A DNA stretch of 64,000 nucleotides, from contig NZ_CP021780.1 of assembly GCF_002192415.1 (NCBI RefSeq), forward strand, positions 1,302,001 through 1,366,000. The letters run 5' to 3'. Positions 26,429-34,112 of this stretch are shown one piece after another; position 1 is the stretch's first letter, and every line of letters begins with the position of its first letter. A program made the position numbers and the translations under genes. The notes under the pieces are model-generated. The model saw only the letters and a list, made by a program, of their open reading frames with translations. It searched no databases and had not been told where the DNA came from. Source of the DNA: Paenibacillus donghaensis (GTDB lineage: Bacteria; Bacillota; Bacilli; Paenibacillales; Paenibacillaceae).

Positions 26429-29092
26429 GTGGACAAGCTGATTCTGATTGACGGCAACAATATTATCTACCGTGCATTTTTTGCGATGCCGCCGCTGACA
26501 AATACAGCCGGCCAGCAGACCAATGCAGTCTATGGATTCACGACCATGCTGCTGCGACTAATTGAGGAGCATAAACCTACACATATGATCGTCGCTTTTG
26601 ATGCGGGCAAGGTTACCTTCCGGCACGAAGGCTACCAGGAATATAAGGGTGGACGCGAGAAGACCCCGCCGGAGCTGTCGGAACAGTTCCCGATGCTTAA
26701 AGAGCTGCTGCAGGCGCTAGGTGTGCCCCAGTTCGAGATCGCCAGTTATGAGGCCGACGATATTATCGGCACGATCTCCCGCCAGGCCGATGAGGCCGGG
26801 CGGCAGGTGATGATTGTCTCGGGGGATAAGGATATGCTGCAGCTGGCCTCGGAGCATACCACCGTAGCGCTGATCCGCAAGGGAGTCAGCGAGATTGAGC
26901 TGTACGGCCCGCAGCAGATCCGCGAGAAATACGATCTTACCCCGCTGCAGATCATCGATCTGAAGGGGCTGATGGGCGATGCCAGTGACAATATTCCCGG
27001 CGTTCCCGGAGTAGGCGAGAAGACGGCTCTTAAGCTGCTGCAGCAGTTCGGATCAGTCGAAGGCGTGCTTGCCGGAACCGATGAGCTTAAAGGCAAGATG
27101 AAGGAGAAGCTGGAAACGCATGCGGAGGATGCCCGGATGAGTAAACGTCTGGCGACTATCTACCGTGAGGTGCCGCTGGAGCATTCGTGGGAGGATATGA
27201 CCTTCAGCGCGATCCGCGCTGAGACGGCAGGTCCGGCGCTAGCGAAGCTGGAATTCAGATCCCTGCTGGAACGGCTGTCGCTGAGCGCGTATACGCAATC
27301 TCCCGAAGCTGAAGCGGCCCAGGTGGAAGCGGCAGAGCTGGATATCATGCTTGTGGATGAGGCAGGCCTGAAGCAGCTGCTGGCTGATCTTCCGGAAATT
27401 GCAGCAATGCATCTGGAGACCAATGGCGATAATCCACACCGCTCCGAGGTGATTGGACTTGGGCTGTCCTCGCCGGAGCGGCATTATTTCGTGCCGTTTG
27501 CCCTCCTGCTGCAGCCTGCGGCGGAGAAGCTGCGGAAATGGCTGGGCGACGAGAAGGCGCCTAAGAGCGGTTATGATCTGCACCGTGCAGACCTGGCGCT
27601 GCATTGGCAGGGAATTGCTTTTGCCGGAGCGGCGCATGACGTGCAGCTGGCAGCCTATCTGCTCGACCCGACAGAAGCGAACCAGAATCTTAATGATCTG
27701 ACCACCAAATACGCCCTGCCCCGTTTGTCGCCGGATGAAGATATTTTCGGCAAAGGGGCGAAATACCGCATTCCTGAACTGGAGGTGCTGGGCACCCATG
27801 TAGCACGCAAAAGCGCCACAGTGCTTGGCATCGCTGCACGCCAGCAGCAGGAGTTGGTGGAAACCGACATGACAGGACTCTTCAAGGACCTGGAAATGCC
27901 GCTCTCGCGGATTCTGGCCGATATGGAGAAGCAGGGCATCGCGGCCAACAAGGATGATCTGCAAGAGCTGGGCAAGGAATTTGAGGCGCAGATCCATAAG
28001 CTGGTCACGGAGATTTACCAAATCTGCGGAGTGGAGTTCAACCTGAATTCGCCTAAGCAGCTTGGTGAGATTCTGTTCGACAAACTGGGTCTGCCCGTTG
28101 TCAAGAAGACCAAAACCGGCTATTCCACCGACGCTGAAGTGCTGGAGAAGCTGGCGCCTTACCACGCAGCGGTGCGTCATATTCTTAATTACCGCACAAT
28201 CGCCAAGCTGCAATCCACCTATGTGGAAGGCCTGCTGAAGGAAATTTCTCCGCAGACGGGCAAGGTGCACACCTTCTACCGCCAGACGATTGCCGCTACC
28301 GGGCGGCTCAGCAGCCAGTTCCCGAACCTGCAGAACATTCCGATCCGGCTGGAGGAGGGGCGCAAGATCCGCAAGATTTTTGTTCCGTCCGAGCCGGGCT
28401 GGTCGATTCTGGCCGCCGACTATTCGCAGATCGAGCTGCGGGTGCTGGCGCATATCGCCGATGATGAAGGACTGAAGGAAGCTTTTCTGAATGATATGGA
28501 TATCCACACCAAAACGGCGATGGATGTATTCGGCGTAACTGCCGAGCAGGTGGATGGCAATATGAGGCGTTCCGCCAAGGCGGTCAACTTCGGGATTGTG
28601 TATGGAATCAGCGATTATGGGCTTTCTCAGAACCTGAACATTCCCCGCAAAGAAGCGGCCCGGTTCATCGAACAGTATTTCGATGTATTCCAGGGTGTGC
28701 GTAAATATATGGACGATATTGTTACGGAAGCGAAGAGCAACGGATATGTAACCACGCTGCTGGAGCGCCGTCGTTACCTGCCGGAGATCAATGCCAAGAA
28801 CTTCAACCTGCGTTCGTTCGCTGAACGCACAGCGATGAATACGCCGATTCAGGGTACTGCTGCCGATATTATCAAGCTGGCGATGGTGCAGATGGACAAG
28901 GCGCTCTATGAGCGCGGCCTGAAGAGCCGCATGCTGCTGCAGGTACACGATGAACTTGTGTTTGAGGTGCCGGAGGATGAGCTGGAGCTGATGAAGTCGC
29001 TGGTGCCGCAAGTGATGGAGGGGGCGCTGAAGCTGTCGGTGCCGCTGAAGGCGGAGGTAAGTTTTGGGAGTAACTGGTATGAGGCGAAATAG
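26429..29092 (+). CDS. polA: DNA polymerase I
   Basis: An 887-residue family A polymerase, starting at GTG after AAAGGCGAGGTGCG. The 5'-3' exonuclease domain (about 1-290) has IDGNNIIYRAFFAMPPL and GLMGDASDNIPGVPGVGEKT. The middle 3'-5' exonuclease-like domain has HLETNG where proofreading enzymes have a D-x-E, so proofreading is probably lost, as in other Bacillales. The polymerase domain has motif A DYSQIELRVLAHIADDEG, motif B RRSAKAVNFGIVYGISDYG and motif C QVHDELVFEV. It fills Okazaki and repair gaps. Position between pho genes and mutM is the Bacillales order. Confidence 0.98.
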   Translation: MDKLILIDGNNIIYRAFFAMPPLTNTAGQQTNAVYGFTTMLLRLIEEHKPTHMIVAFDAGKVTFRHEGYQEYKGGREKTPPELSEQFPMLKELLQALGVPQFEIASYEADDIIGTISRQADEAGRQVMIVSGDKDMLQLASEHTTVALIRKGVSEIELYGPQQIREKYDLTPLQIIDLKGLMGDASDNIPGVPGVGEKTALKLLQQFGSVEGVLAGTDELKGKMKEKLETHAEDARMSKRLATIYREVPLEHSWEDMTFSAIRAETAGPALAKLEFRSLLERLSLSAYTQSPEAEAAQVEAAELDIMLVDEAGLKQLLADLPEIAAMHLETNGDNPHRSEVIGLGLSSPERHYFVPFALLLQPAAEKLRKWLGDEKAPKSGYDLHRADLALHWQGIAFAGAAHDVQLAAYLLDPTEANQNLNDLTTKYALPRLSPDEDIFGKGAKYRIPELEVLGTHVARKSATVLGIAARQQQELVETDMTGLFKDLEMPLSRILADMEKQGIAANKDDLQELGKEFEAQIHKLVTEIYQICGVEFNLNSPKQLGEILFDKLGLPVVKKTKTGYSTDAEVLEKLAPYHAAVRHILNYRTIAKLQSTYVEGLLKEISPQTGKVHTFYRQTIAATGRLSSQFPNLQNIPIRLEEGRKIRKIFVPSEPGWSILAADYSQIELRVLAHIADDEGLKEAFLNDMDIHTKTAMDVFGVTAEQVDGNMRRSAKAVNFGIVYGISDYGLSQNLNIPRKEAARFIEQYFDVFQGVRKYMDDIVTEAKSNGYVTTLLERRRYLPEINAKNFNLRSFAERTAMNTPIQGTAADIIKLAMVQMDKALYERGLKSRMLLQVHDELVFEVPEDELELMKSLVPQVMEGALKLSVPLKAEVSFGSNWYEAK

Positions 29093-29144
29093 GCACCCCG
29101 CATAGGCGTCATATCCGTTATAATGGTACATGAGGTGAGCTATC

Positions 29145-29981
29145 ATGCCGGAACTACCGGAAGTTGAAACAGTCAGAAGAACATTGAAGGCACTGATTAC
29201 AGGCAAGCAGATCCAACACGTAACCGTACGGCTGCCGCGGATTATCCAGCGCCCGGACGATATTCAGGCTTTTGCCAATCTGTTGGCGGGCCATACTATA
29301 ATGGATGTAGAGCGTAGAGGCAAGTTCCTGCGTTTCATCCTGGACGGTCTGGTGATGGTCTCCCATCTGCGGATGGAAGGCCGTTATGGATTATACCTGC
29401 AAGGCGATGTGCTGGACAAGCATACCCATGTTGTGTTTCATTTCACTGACGGCACGGAGCTGCGTTATCACGATGTGCGCCAGTTTGGCACCATGCATCT
29501 GTTCCAGACGGGTGAGGATCTGCAACTGAAGCCGCTCGCTAAGCTGGGACAGGAGCCGCTGGACCCTTCGTTTACACTGGAGCGGTTCAAGGAGATTGTG
29601 TCGTCCAAGAGCACCAAAATCAAACCACTGCTGCTCAATCAGGAATATATCGTGGGCATTGGCAATATTTATGTGGATGAATCGCTGCATCTGGCTGGCA
29701 TCCACCCGGAAACGGGAGCCAAGGCGCTCTCTGACGAGCAGCTGGAGCACTTGCACCAGGCCATTGTCAGTACCTTGACTGAGGCGGTTGCGGCCGGTGG
29801 CTCCTCCGTCAAATCCTATGTCAACGGTCAGGGCGAGAGCGGAACCTTTCAGCAGCAGCTGTTGATTTATGGCCGCAAGAACCAGCCGTGTACGACCTGC
29901 GGCACAATGATCGAGAAGACTGTTGTCGCTGGACGGGGCACCCATTATTGTCCAAGCTGTCAGCGGCCGTCCGTAATCTGA
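29145..29981 (+). CDS. mutM: Formamidopyrimidine-DNA glycosylase MutM (Fpg)
   Basis: A 278-residue base-excision enzyme removing 8-oxoguanine. The catalytic N-terminus PELPEVETVRRTL supplies Pro2 and Glu3 after Met removal. Conserved LRMEGRYGL, YHDVRQFGTMHL, GIGNIYVDESLHLAGIHPET and GGSSVKSYVNGQGESGTFQQ follow. The C-terminal zinc finger CTTCGTMIEKTVVAGRGTHY ends in CPSCQ, giving four Cys ligands. Starts at an ATG after GAGGTGAGC, about 50 bases after polA. Confidence 0.97.
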   Translation: MPELPEVETVRRTLKALITGKQIQHVTVRLPRIIQRPDDIQAFANLLAGHTIMDVERRGKFLRFILDGLVMVSHLRMEGRYGLYLQGDVLDKHTHVVFHFTDGTELRYHDVRQFGTMHLFQTGEDLQLKPLAKLGQEPLDPSFTLERFKEIVSSKSTKIKPLLLNQEYIVGIGNIYVDESLHLAGIHPETGAKALSDEQLEHLHQAIVSTLTEAVAAGGSSVKSYVNGQGESGTFQQQLLIYGRKNQPCTTCGTMIEKTVVAGRGTHYCPSCQRPSVI

Positions 29982-30072
29982 TCTACAAGGCTGCTTGGAG
30001 GTGGAGTTTCCTCCTGTTACCTTGCGGTTTGCCTCTGGGCTGTCACCCCTCCTTGGTCCCGCCCATATACTG

Positions 30073-30140
30073 TGTGAAGAATGCTGAATCGAGCGAAGCG
30101 GAAGCTGGAGAATCCTTCTCCGGCTTCCCGGTTCTTCACA
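30073..30140 (+). other. Long interrupted hairpin just upstream of ytaF
   Basis: TGTGAAGAA at 30073 pairs with TTCTTCACA ending at 30140, and inside GGAAGC with GCTTCC and GGAGAA with TTCTCC around a short loop. It ends directly at the AGGAGGGA site of ytaF and has no T run, so it may influence translation. A role is not shown. Confidence 0.6.
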
Positions 30141-30153
30141 GGAGGGATTGCGG

Positions 30154-30900
30154 GTGCTTAGCCCATGGGTTTCATTGCTGTTATTGGCTTTTGCTTTAAG
30201 CTTGGACGGTTTTGGTGTTGGCGTTACATATGGTTTGCGAAGATTGAAAATACCGCTGCTGTCGATTCTGATTATCTCGCTCTGCTCCGGCGTTGTGATC
30301 TTAGTGTCCATGCAAGTGGGTGTGCTGCTGGCCAAGGTGGTCTCGCCGCATGTCGCGTCCGAGGTAGGCGCGGTCATCCTTGTACTCATGGGCTGCTGGT
30401 CCCTGGTGCAGATGCTGATCCAGAAGGAGAAGGATGGCGGTAATGGGGCAGGCGCAGGGAAGATACTTGGGGCTGCTGTTGAGGGTTCTGCTGCGGAAGG
30501 CTCGAATGAAGAAGACGCTACCAACGGAATGAACAGTGAAGCGGATTCCGCTCCCAAGGCAGCGGTGTTCTCCCTGGAGCTGCGCCACTTAGGGATCGTT
30601 GTGCAGATCCTGCGTACGCCGTCCTCTGCTGATATGGATGCTTCGGGCAGCATCTCAGCGGTAGAAGCGATGCTTCTGGGGATTGCCCTTTCACTGGATG
30701 CGTTCGGTGCCGGTCTGGGAGCTGCGCTGCTTGGATTCAATCCGGTCTGGACTTCGCTGATGATTGCGCTGTTCAGCGGAACATTTCTGCTGCTCGGCAT
30801 GAAGACAGGGCTGAAATTCTCTGGCCATTACTGGATGAAGCACGCTGGACTGCTGCCGGCGTTATTATTGATTACAATGGGAATAATGAAGCTGTTATGA
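30154..30900 (+). CDS. ytaF: Sporulation membrane protein YtaF
   Basis: A 248-residue membrane protein with two halves of three helices each, separated by a Gly/Ala/Glu-rich insertion of about 50 residues. The N-terminal LLAFALSLDGFGVGVTYGLR and the later LLGIALSLDAFGAGLGAALL are the repeated MntP/YtaF-type motif. The GTG at 30154 is chosen because AGGAGGGA is then properly spaced; TTG at 30148 is too close. The gene is named from its place between mutM and coaE and from sequence. Its molecular role is unknown; a transport function is possible. Confidence 0.87.
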   Translation: MLSPWVSLLLLAFALSLDGFGVGVTYGLRRLKIPLLSILIISLCSGVVILVSMQVGVLLAKVVSPHVASEVGAVILVLMGCWSLVQMLIQKEKDGGNGAGAGKILGAAVEGSAAEGSNEEDATNGMNSEADSAPKAAVFSLELRHLGIVVQILRTPSSADMDASGSISAVEAMLLGIALSLDAFGAGLGAALLGFNPVWTSLMIALFSGTFLLLGMKTGLKFSGHYWMKHAGLLPALLLITMGIMKLL

Positions 30901-30909
30901 GGTGAATAC

Positions 30910-31503
30910 ATGATAATGGGCTTAACCGGAGGTATTGCATCCGGAAAAAGCACAGTGTCCGCCATGTTTGTGAACCGGGGAGCCGGACTTGTCGATGCCG
31001 ATGTGATCGCGAGAGAAGTCATGCTTCCGGGTTCCGGTGTGCTGGAGGCGGCTGTGCAGCAATTTGGCAGCGGGATACTGCAGGTGGATGGCACACTTAA
31101 CAGAGCGCGGCTTGGCGAAATCGTCTTCCGTGATCCTGTTGCCCGTGAGCAGTTGAACGCCATTACCCATCCTGCCATCCGGCAGGAGACGAACAGACAG
31201 ATGCACAGCCTGGAAAGCGCGGGCTCCGCTCTGGTTATAGTTGATATACCGCTGCTGTACGAATCCGGTCTGGAGACGATGTTTGGGCAGATTATTGTCG
31301 TCTATGTGCCGCGATCCATGCAGCTGACACGTTTGATGGAACGAAATTCACTCACCTTGGAACAGGCAGAAGGGCGGCTGAAAGCCCAAATGGATATTGA
31401 ACTGAAACGCAGGCGCGCAGATGTTGTGATCGACAACAGCGGCGGGCTTGCGGATACGGAGCGGCAGGTTGCCCTGCTGTGGGACAGGCTGGGATTATCA
31501 TGA
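30910..31503 (+). CDS. coaE: Dephospho-CoA kinase
   Basis: A 197-residue P-loop kinase that phosphorylates dephospho-CoA in the last step of coenzyme A synthesis. Walker A is GLTGGIASGKST near the N-terminus; GLVDADVIAREVMLPG and FRDPVAREQLNAITHPAIR are typical CoaE segments, as are VDIPLLYESGLE and ADVVIDNSG near the end. The start is at 30910 (a second ATG at 30916), nine bases after ytaF. Its stop overlaps the ATG of the next gene. Confidence 0.96.
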   Translation: MIMGLTGGIASGKSTVSAMFVNRGAGLVDADVIAREVMLPGSGVLEAAVQQFGSGILQVDGTLNRARLGEIVFRDPVAREQLNAITHPAIRQETNRQMHSLESAGSALVIVDIPLLYESGLETMFGQIIVVYVPRSMQLTRLMERNSLTLEQAEGRLKAQMDIELKRRRADVVIDNSGGLADTERQVALLWDRLGLS

Positions 31504-32063
31504 GCTGGCTGCGCAAAAAAAGAGTGCTGCTGCTGCTCTTCATCGGTTTCACCGCTATTTTATTCTTGAGCACCAATTGGATGACCTGGTTCTATCCTAT
31601 TCATTATAAAGAAGATATCCGCCGCCACAGCATCACTTATGAGATTGACCCGTTTCTGGTTGCCGCCATTATCCGGGTGGAGACCAATTTCAAGACCGGT
31701 CGCGAATCCAAAAAAGGCGCGATCGGCCTGATGCAGCTTATGCCTGACACGGCCAAGTGGGCGCTGGAAATGGCCAAGCTGCCGGATGTGTCGCTGGAGG
31801 AGCTGAAGCATGAGCCTTCGGCGAACATAGAGCTGGGCACGTGGTATCTGTCCTCACTCTCCCGCCAATTTGACGGCAACCGTACCGCCGTGATTGCGGC
31901 CTACAATGCCGGACCCGGCAATGTGAAGAAATGGCTGGAGGAAGGCTCGTGGGACGGGATGGAGGGCACTGTCAAAGACATTCCGATTGGCGAGACGCGG
32001 CATTATGTACAGCGGGTCAAGCATTATTATGATCAATACACGGAGATTTACAATGAATTCTAG
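31500..32063 (+). CDS. Membrane-anchored lytic transglycosylase (SLT domain)
   Basis: From the ATG at 31500, which overlaps the coaE stop as ATGA, the product has 187 residues. Residues about 6-24 form an N-terminal membrane anchor (VLLLLFIGFTAILFL). The SLT domain has the catalytic Glu in AAIIRVETNFK, GAIGLMQLMPDTAKW, and AAYNAGPGNVKKWLEEG. It cleaves peptidoglycan between MurNAc and GlcNAc outside the membrane. Coupling to coaE suggests co-transcription. The same gene order is common in Paenibacillus. Confidence 0.93.
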   Translation: MSWLRKKRVLLLLFIGFTAILFLSTNWMTWFYPIHYKEDIRRHSITYEIDPFLVAAIIRVETNFKTGRESKKGAIGLMQLMPDTAKWALEMAKLPDVSLEELKHEPSANIELGTWYLSSLSRQFDGNRTAVIAAYNAGPGNVKKWLEEGSWDGMEGTVKDIPIGETRHYVQRVKHYYDQYTEIYNEF

Positions 32064-32083
32064 GCGGCTTGCTGCCAAGGTAA

Positions 32084-32123
32084 AAGAAGTATCAAACGGC
32101 CCGAAGGACGTTTAATACTTCTT
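32084..32123 (-). terminator. Terminator between the transglycosylase and spore-protein genes
   Basis: AAGAAGTAT at 32084 pairs with ATACTTCTT ending at 32123; AAACG and CGTTT pair inside. On the minus strand it is followed by TTTTACC, serving the spore-protein gene; it may act for both converging genes. Confidence 0.75.
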
Positions 32124-32144
32124 AGGCAAGCTTATAGCGACAGG

Positions 32145-32363
32145 TTATTTGTATTGTCCTGCCAGTTGCTGTTCTGCCAGGGTTACAAGACGTTTAGTGA
32201 TGTAACCACCGATCGAACCGTTTTCGTAAGATGTTTTATTGCCTTGGTATCCATCTGGGGAAAGCGTAATACCGAGTTCTTGAGCAACTTCATATTTCAG
32301 TTGTTCCAAGGCACCGCGGGAGTTAGGTGCTACAAGGTTGTTGGAGCTGTTGTTTTGGCTCAT
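32145..32363 (-). CDS. Small acid-soluble spore protein, alpha/beta type
   Basis: A 72-residue minus-strand protein with an excellent AGGAGGTGAACAGCA before its ATG. The family motifs are present: ALEQLKYEVAQELGITL, and GGYITKRLVTLAEQQLAG at the C-terminus. The GPR protease site motif (ELGI-type segment) is contained in the first. These proteins coat and protect spore DNA and are degraded at germination, which directly supports a spore-forming host. Expression would depend on sigma G in the forespore. Confidence 0.96.
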   Translation of the reverse strand: MSQNNSSNNLVAPNSRGALEQLKYEVAQELGITLSPDGYQGNKTSYENGSIGGYITKRLVTLAEQQLAGQYK

Positions 32364-32494
32364 TGCTGTTCACCTCCTATCGGTTGGTAACTGTATTATG
32401 TGCTGGACATGGCATATTCATAACAAATAATAAACGGTGTATTATGGAAAAAAGAGTATAGCCGATTCATTACACAAAAGGAAGTGAGAAGCTT

Positions 32495-32968
32495 ATGAAA
32501 TGCCCTTACTGTGATCATACAAATACGAAGGTGCTGGACTCGCGTCCTGCCAATGAGAATAAGTCCATCCGGCGCAGGCGTGAGTGCGAACGCTGCAGCA
32601 AGCGCTTCACTACCTTCGAGATGATTGAAGAAACGCCGCTGATTGTGATCAAAAAGGATGGCAGCCGCGAAGAGTTCAGCCGCGACAAAATCCTGCGTGG
32701 TCTGATCCGTGCCTGTGAGAAACGTCCGGTCCCTGTAGAGCGCCTAGAGGTTATCGTTTCCGAGGTGGAGAAGTCGCTGCGCGGTATCGCCCTGGCTGAA
32801 CTGGAGAGCCGCCAGATCGGCGAGCTGGTGATGGAGCAGCTGTACCCGGTGGATGAAGTAGCCTACGTGCGCTTCGCGTCCGTGTACCGCCAATTCAAGG
32901 ACATCAATATGTTTATGAAGGAACTGAAGGGCCTGCTGTCCAAAAGCGGCGAGCTGGACGGCATCTAG
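32495..32968 (+). CDS. nrdR: Transcriptional repressor NrdR
   Basis: A 157-residue regulator of ribonucleotide reductase genes. The N-terminal zinc ribbon has [37 protein letters not shown] (four Cys). The ATP-cone domain follows, starting [20 protein letters not shown] and ending with the family segment [17 protein letters not shown]. It senses ATP/dATP and represses nrd operons. It starts at an ATG after GGAAGTGAGAAGC and is divergent from the spore-protein gene. Confidence 0.97.
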   Translation: MKCPYCDHTNTKVLDSRPANENKSIRRRRECERCSKRFTTFEMIEETPLIVIKKDGSREEFSRDKILRGLIRACEKRPVPVERLEVIVSEVEKSLRGIALAELESRQIGELVMEQLYPVDEVAYVRFASVYRQFKDINMFMKELKGLLSKSGELDGI

Positions 32969-32983
32969 GCACTCCAGTCTGGA

Positions 32984-33022
32984 GGGCGGGACCACTGCTG
33001 TATAACAACGTTAATCCCGCCC
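32984..33022 (+). terminator. Hairpin after nrdR
   Basis: GGGCGGGA at 32984 pairs with TCCCGCCC ending at 33022 over a long loop. There is no T run, so its role as a terminator is uncertain. Confidence 0.4.
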
Positions 33023-33068
33023 CATGCCGCAGTAAATTAACCGTTCAGATCCTTTTTTGAGAAAAGTG

Positions 33069-33097
33069 TTGACATATGGGCTGATATTTTATATTAT
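33069..33097 (+). promoter_or_regulatory. Promoter of the tRNA-Ala/tRNA-Lys unit
   Basis: TTGACA at 33069-33074 and TATTAT at 33092-33097 are separated by exactly 17 bases, a near-consensus sigma-A promoter about 100 bases before tRNA-Ala. Confidence 0.75.
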
Positions 33098-33197
33098 ATA
33101 GAAGTCGCCTACAGCGTGAACGTCGAAAAAGACGGACGATGACAAGGCTAAGCAGTACATTTAGATTACATAATGTATCATGTAATGATTACATTTC

Positions 33198-33273
33198 GGG
33201 GCCTTAGCTCAGCTGGGAGAGCGCATCGCTGGCAGCGATGAGGTCAGGGGTTCGATCCCCCTAGGCTCCACCA
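33198..33273 (+). tRNA. tRNA-Ala (anticodon GGC)
   Basis: A 76-base cloverleaf with encoded CCA. Acceptor GGGGCCT pairs with AGGCTCC and includes the G3-U70 pair that identifies tRNA-Ala. The D arm AGCTCAGCTGGGAGAGC, an anticodon loop with GGC, and the T arm with GGTTCGATCCC are intact. Confidence 0.97.
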
Positions 33274-33285
33274 ATTTCACATCAT

Positions 33286-33358
33286 GGATTGTTAGCTTAG
33301 TTGGTAGAGCAGCCGACTCTTAATCGGCAGGTCCAGGGTTCGAGCCCCTGACAATCCA
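33286..33358 (+). tRNA. tRNA-Lys (anticodon CTT)
   Basis: A 73-base cloverleaf without encoded CCA. Acceptor GGATTGT pairs with ACAATCC. The anticodon arm GCCGA-CTCTTAA-TCGGC carries CTT. The T arm has GGTTCGAGCC. It lies 12 bases after tRNA-Ala. Its 3' half and terminator are repeated at 52987. Confidence 0.96.
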
Positions 33359-33367
33359 TCCTAAAGG

Positions 33368-33390
33368 AACGGCAGAGATGCCGTTTTTTT
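33368..33390 (+). terminator. Terminator of the tRNA unit
   Basis: AACGGCA at 33368 pairs with TGCCGTT over GAGA, followed by TTTTT. The same structure with one changed base recurs at 53028-53050. Confidence 0.9.
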
Positions 33391-33506
33391 GTTGTAGATA
33401 GGTAATATTGTTCGGATGATCTCAGCCAACCTAATTGCTGTCCGATCCTCCCCGTCCAGATTGGATCACTCCAGCTTAAACCGTTACTCTCCCATCCGAA
33501 CTTATA

Positions 33507-33704
33507 AGTAACCAGCCCCTCTAGCGGACCGTATAGCCGCTATTTCCTCATTTCAGCGATGTTTTTGAGTTTTACGGACCGTATAGCCCTTATGTAGTCA
33601 AAACAACCTCGAATTAGAGTTGATTCGCGTGAATAAGAGCTCCTCAGTCCGTAAGGCGAGCAAAACATGCATTTTACCGCAAATAGCGGCTCCTGAGTCC
33701 GTAG
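33507..33704. repeat. Dispersed palindromic repeat, copy A
   Basis: About 200 bases sharing long segments with copies at 53069 and 60234. Shared blocks in order include GCGGACCGTATAGCCGCTAT, TTTTTGAGTTTT, CGGAC(C/T)GTATAGC, TAGTCAAAACA, CAAAACATGC and GGCTCCTGAGTCCG. The left CGGAC-AGCCGCTATTT block is complementary to the right AAATAGCGGCTCC-GTCCG block, so the unit can fold on itself. No reading frame is credible. This copy lacks the outer TTACTGG end. Confidence 0.8.
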
Positions 33705-33786
33705 TATTGTTGTATCTGTACTCGGGCAAGGTATGATTTCGTTATCCATACCATTCCCGGCAGATTACGAATGATGAATTTATGCA

Positions 33787-33839
33787 ATAGTGGCGACCGC
33801 CTCCGTGAACAGAAAACGGATGGCGGTCGCTATTTTTTT
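33787..33839 (+). terminator. Strong terminator without an adjacent gene
   Basis: GCGACCGCC at 33793 pairs with GGCGGTCGC at 33822, with CCGT/ACGG also pairing, followed by TATTTTTTT. The nearest upstream gene is the tRNA with its own terminator, so this is probably left from a lost gene. The rest of 33840-34112 shows no gene except the AGGAGG site of the lyase. Confidence 0.75.
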
Positions 33840-34112
33840 GTGGCGCTATATCATTGTCTTTTCCAATAAAGCAGCTATTTGACCCCGTCTATGTTCTCTC
33901 ACTCAGCGGGTACAAGATAATGCAATCCGTTCAAAAAAGTATTACTCCCTGAAGCCGTCCGGGCAAAAATGTCCTATTGCTGGAAGTGGCCAAGGGAAGT
34001 ATGCTACTGGTGTTGATTTTTGGAAGCTTTGGCATCCACCAGGTTAAGGAAGGAAAAGGTTACCGGTGTGGGTCAATTGTGAATATGGATTATTAACGGA
34101 GGAGGATCTGGA

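Noticed and set aside
27239..29206. 655-codon open frame on the minus strand opposite polA
   Set aside because: It is a shadow of polA, which has every family A polymerase motif on the plus strand.
29391..30800. 469-codon minus-strand frame opposite mutM and ytaF
   Set aside because: It is low complexity and overlaps two well-supported genes on the other strand.
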